From NCBI GenBank assembly GCA_019649035.1, contig BMAT01012720.1, forward strand, positions 301,899 through 328,455: 26,557 nt of DNA, read 5' to 3'. Below, in pieces: positions 23,649-26,557 of this stretch. The notes beneath the pieces were generated by a model. The model had not been told where the DNA came from. It did not search any database and was given only the letters and a program-made list of their open reading frames with translations. The DNA is from Elysia marginata (Eukaryota; Mollusca; Gastropoda; Plakobranchidae). The number at the start of each line of letters is the position of its first letter. The stretch's first letter is position 1. The position numbers and the translations under genes are program-made.

Positions 23649-24813
23649 TCATATTGGGAGCAATTTGCTCACAGCACGCAGTGTCTGTCTGGCTCTCTTG
23701 TCTTTAGTAATAAGTTCATCCCAGACTTTAAAAAGTCGTTGCGTGTTTCTTCTTGCTGCTTTTCTCTGCCTTCTGATGACGGCAGACTCGCATAGGAGAG
23801 TCAGATTATCGCAAACGAGAGCAGCTTCAGTGGCCAGGAGTCTCATAAGGAGGTACATGTTCAACTGGCCCCTTCCAGCCTTGCTGTTAAGGTGGCGGTG
23901 CCAGCCTTCGACGTCGTTATTAGTACGTATAGCTCTGTAAAAGGATGACCAGCTGGCAGGATCCCACACTGAACCCTCCATCCATGTCTGGCGCACATAG
24001 GCACAAAGGTGCTGCTGTCCCTCTATCGTTGCCTCTGACTCAAGCTCTGTTAGAGTGGGATCGATCAATTCCCCCGGGAGATACGCCAGTGCTAAAATTT
24101 GCTTACAGTATTGGTTGAGGCCCAGGTCATTTTGGAAGCCTGGCTGCATTCCTAGCTCTTGTATCTTTCTGAAGACGGCTTGACCCCAGTGAAAATTGCA
24201 ACCATGCATCTCCACAGCTGGAAATACATGACGGAATGCTCCCCATACAGCTGCCTCAAAATCTGCCAATACAGCTTTTAAGTCAAAGGATGCAGGGTTC
24301 AAGTTAGCCTGTAAGTGCACGCAAGACAGCTTGATAGTCCCGGCGCCGTTTGCCGCTCATCAATGCAAAAGCAAGTGGCACCTGTTTCGTTGCTCTCGGA
24401 ATGATTTGAAATTCCGCTGCAACATTGGTCACAGCCTGCACAGGCTCATCAACCAAGGATGGTTCCTCTACCTCCATTGGTCCAAATTGTGAAACTTCCT
24501 CCGTTCCAACTATTTGCACAGGTCTCTCATCCTCTGCCTCCTCCTCCATGGCATCAGATAATATTTCCTCCGTTCCAGCTATTTGCACAGGACTTTCATC
24601 CTCTGCCTCCTCCTCCGGCTCAAGATTCGACGAGCACCAACTGCAGGTCCAGGCAAAATGTTCCGACTGTGTTAGCTCAACATACAAAGTTTTAGAAATG
24701 TTCGTGCCACAGACACGATGTTGCCATCTGGAACAACTATCACACTGCACTGCTTCTTGATTGTTGCGGACATTCTTATGACATGCGACACAGGGAAACT
24801 TTGGAGCCATCAT
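23649..24813 (-). pseudogene. PHD-finger / MULE-type transposase, internally deleted and frameshifted
   Basis: The first frame (24304-24813) opens with a C4HC3 zinc finger: C8, C11, C24, C27, H32, C35, C57 and C60, that is a PHD finger. An acidic linker with a 23-residue duplication follows, then EFQIIPRATK directly joined to QVPLAFALMSGKRRRDYQAV. The second frame (23649-24320) holds the core of a Mutator-like transposase: D20 in VLADFEAAVW, GCNFHWGQ (C41, H44), and E138 in NNDVEGWHRH. The frames overlap at about 24308-24319 and a single-base shift separates them. Related proteins usually have a FLYWCH-type finger and the first catalytic Asp between PHD and QVPLAF; both are absent. Terminal repeats were not found. 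Confidence 0.85.
24498..24625 (-). repeat. 69-bp tandem duplication in PHD-MULE linker
   Basis: Units start at 24498 and 24567 (CCTCCGTTCCARCTATTTGC) and stay in frame. They encode two copies of a segment read as EEEAEDESPVQIAGTEE and EEEAEDERPVQIVGTEE. The duplication kept the frame, so it either arose before the copy died or is neutral by chance. Confidence 0.9.
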
Positions 24814-25620
24814 CTAACTGTATTGGATTTGAAAAGGTTATTGAGGATGGCGCGTCCTGGGAAACTTACGACTATGTTTCTTATTCACAAATGTATTTGA
24901 CTCTGAGAAGCTACACATGGTATCACTAAAATTGCGATTAGACTAAAAATGTAGATTAGTACTAAAATTGGCCACCATAATCAAAAGACCTGTCAGTCAA
25001 ATCATAAACAAACTGGTGCATGAGAGTTGCAATGAACTATCTCCTTTGAGTTGTTAGTACAGTTAGGGCAAGTGAGGACTCAACTAGTACTTTGCTGTTA
25101 TGGGCCGGCCCAACACAAAGTTACATATATAAAAAGAGCATTGATTGAAAAGTACAAAAGTGTTAATTAAAAAAATTCAATGCTTATATACAAAGCAAAG
25201 TACTCATTATGTTGAAATAGAAATCTTGTAGGGAAACTGTTGGTGTGAATCACCAACGTTAATGTGAGTATAGTCAAAGTCCGGGTCACTCTCGTCTGAC
25301 TTTTATCGTGTTACGTACAAAATAAAGTACAGTAAGGTGTCTTTCTAGTTTTGTTACAAGCATTCGCTAAAAGTTTTAGTTCTTGAAAGAAATCATCAGA
25401 GTCCGCCCAAATACGATTATAGTCCTACAACTCTTAGCTTACATCGAGTTCACAGTGAAAACAAGTTAAATATTTGGCGCACTATCTAGGTATGTCAAGT
25501 CCACCATTTTTTAGATCTTTTTACTGCTGTTATACTAACTGAAAATGGTTCGAACAAATACCCCAACTAGTCACTAGTTGATAAGCGTGGGGGAAATCTC
25601 TATTGATTATAGCAATTGGT
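24814..25620. other. Spacer with possible 3' LTR of the gypsy element
   Basis: On the minus strand, past the integrase tail, a purine run AAAAAATGGTGGA (about 25505-25517) looks like a polypurine tract, followed by TTGACATACC, a possible LTR start. A 7-bp perfect hairpin GTTGGTG-TGAAT-CACCAAC lies at 25239-25257. The other LTR is not in the window, so the ends cannot be fixed. 24830-25200 shows nothing else. Confidence 0.35.
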
Positions 25621-26109
25621 TCACAAGTCGATGATGTTGGGTGGGCGCCTAGCTCTGCTTGACCTTCTAAGTGCTGTTTCGGTGGAAGGTTCAACAGGTG
25701 ACGGTGATGATGGCGGTACTAGCGGGACCACAGGTGTTGGAAGGACCAACCTGCGCATGCGGTCTAGAATGCCACACTTTGGTGGTTGATGGTCAGTGTC
25801 TGGTGGTGCCTCACAAGCCACCGTCGGTTCAGGTTCATAGACTTCTGGGGGTTGATGATAGTACTTTCTCAGCTCATTGCCAGACTTGCGGAGAATCTGG
25901 CCGTTGGAACTTTTGATAGTTAAGTACCCTCCATTCTCTCCTGGGACACCAAGTACCTCAAACGGCGTCTCGAGATACCGGTCCTGGATCTTATGTCTTC
26001 CCGGAGGATGATCCTTCAGCAGCACAAAGTCTCCTGGCACCAATCGCACAGCAGGCCTGGCAGTTTCCATGTTGCTGCGTCGATCGTGCAGGTGATCGAC
26101 TGGCTCCAT
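25621..26109 (-). pseudogene. Ty3/gypsy-type retrotransposon, integrase C-terminal tail
   Basis: The frame carries LVPGDFVLLKDHPPGRHKIQ and DRYLETPFEVLG, then NGQILRKSGNELRKYY, the SH3-like C-terminal part of gypsy integrases, and ends with a Pro-rich tail and RRSSRARRPPNIIDL. Upstream the same frame runs only about eight codons (LSQGKQRA) before a stop, and no integrase core, RNase H or reverse transcriptase lies to the right. It is a 5'-truncated fragment. The ATG at 26109 is not a true start. Confidence 0.85.
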
Positions 26110-26329
26110 GGCTCGTTGTTTTCCCTGGCTTAGGTGGTCTTTCTAACAGGTCATACAACAGTCTCAAACCCCACCCGTACTACCAAAAATGTTAGCCTAG
26201 CAAAAGGCACAGCTGGGACTTAATGGGGACAGACAATTAATTTGTTCACCCACAAAAAACCAGACAACATTAAACTTACAATTGAGACTGAATGACAGTT
26301 GCTTTTGTTTATTAAAGAATGAAATAACT

Positions 26330-26540
26330 TTAAAGAGAGAAGGCCCTAGAGAAGCTTCAAGAAAAGAAAAGAACTTAGAAAAGAAAAGGACCTAGAAAAC
26401 AAAAGAATAAGAAAAGACTAAGAAAAGACCTAGACCAGACCTAGAATAGACCAAGAAAAGACTAAGAAAAGAAACTAAAAAAAAAATAAGAAAAGAAACA
26501 AAAAAAAACCTAAGAAAAGACGTAGAAAAGACCACCCAAG
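26330..26540 (+). repeat. Polypurine AAGAAAAGAC-type degenerate repeat
   Basis: Irregular repeats of TAAGAAAAGAC, CTAGAAAAGACC and similar fill this stretch, almost all purine on the plus strand. The unit length varies around 10-15 bp, so it looks like a degenerate minisatellite. Confidence 0.85.
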
Positions 26541-26557
26541 CGAGCGTCATGGAGCCG

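Noticed and set aside
24425..24900. Plus-strand Ser/Pro-rich open frames
   Set aside because: They are antisense to the acidic linker and PHD finger of the MULE frame.
25671..25916. Plus-strand 81-codon open frame
   Set aside because: It is antisense to the gypsy integrase tail, which shows the family motifs on the minus strand.
1..26557. tRNA, rRNA or other structured RNA genes
   Set aside because: I found no tRNA A/B box pair with a foldable cloverleaf and no rRNA-like block by eye; a covariance-model scan would be decisive.

Overview
The window is a piece of an animal nuclear genome. It shows small GC-richer exons (56-240 bp) with GT-AG borders set in long AT-rich introns, dense remnants of transposable elements, minisatellites and one assembly gap (Ns, 15072-15439). 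The organism is not named by the sequence. The mix of piggyBac-type and pogo-type miniature elements, a non-LTR retroposon, a PHD/MULE transposon and many TCTAGA-rich stretches suggests a marine invertebrate, perhaps a mollusc; this is inference with modest confidence.

The main gene fills about 1-20.6 kb on the minus strand. Twenty exons can be read, 19 confidently, and they encode about 830 residues of the N-terminal and middle part of TMEM94 (KIAA0195). TMEM94 is the divergent P-type-ATPase-like membrane protein of the endoplasmic reticulum that has been linked to Mg2+ transport. The reading phases of consecutive exons fit across every junction that can be tested. The order is two N-terminal membrane segments, an actuator-like segment (LVEGDVIIMRPG), membrane segments partly lost in the gap, the phosphorylation-site-like DKKGILSWPNP, and then the nucleotide-binding-like and P-domain-like parts. 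The C-terminal membrane domain lies beyond the left edge.

Introns hold two piggyBac-type miniature elements (604-900 and about 8462-8763), a pogo/Tigger-type miniature element (13357-13521), a broken non-LTR retroposon 3' end (15612-16530), a 7 x 46-bp minisatellite (12334-12655), a 26-bp minisatellite (16911-17084) next to a splice donor, and a partly duplicated, unexplained GC-richer island (about 5480-6180).

To the right of TMEM94, 22.7-23.3 kb is a likely divergent promoter zone. A probable first coding exon of an unrecognised plus-strand gene (23240-23280) ends in a clean splice donor. Beyond it are two degraded transposons on the minus strand: a PHD-finger/MULE transposase copy with an internal deletion and a frameshift (23649-24813), and the integrase C-terminal tail of a Ty3/gypsy retrotransposon (25621-26109) with a possible 3' LTR. 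The window ends in a polypurine AAGAAAAGAC-type repeat.

I see no prokaryotic system, CRISPR array, rRNA or tRNA. The most notable observations are the degenerate P-type ATPase motifs in TMEM94, the deleted PHD-MULE copy, and the hairpin-forming minisatellite.
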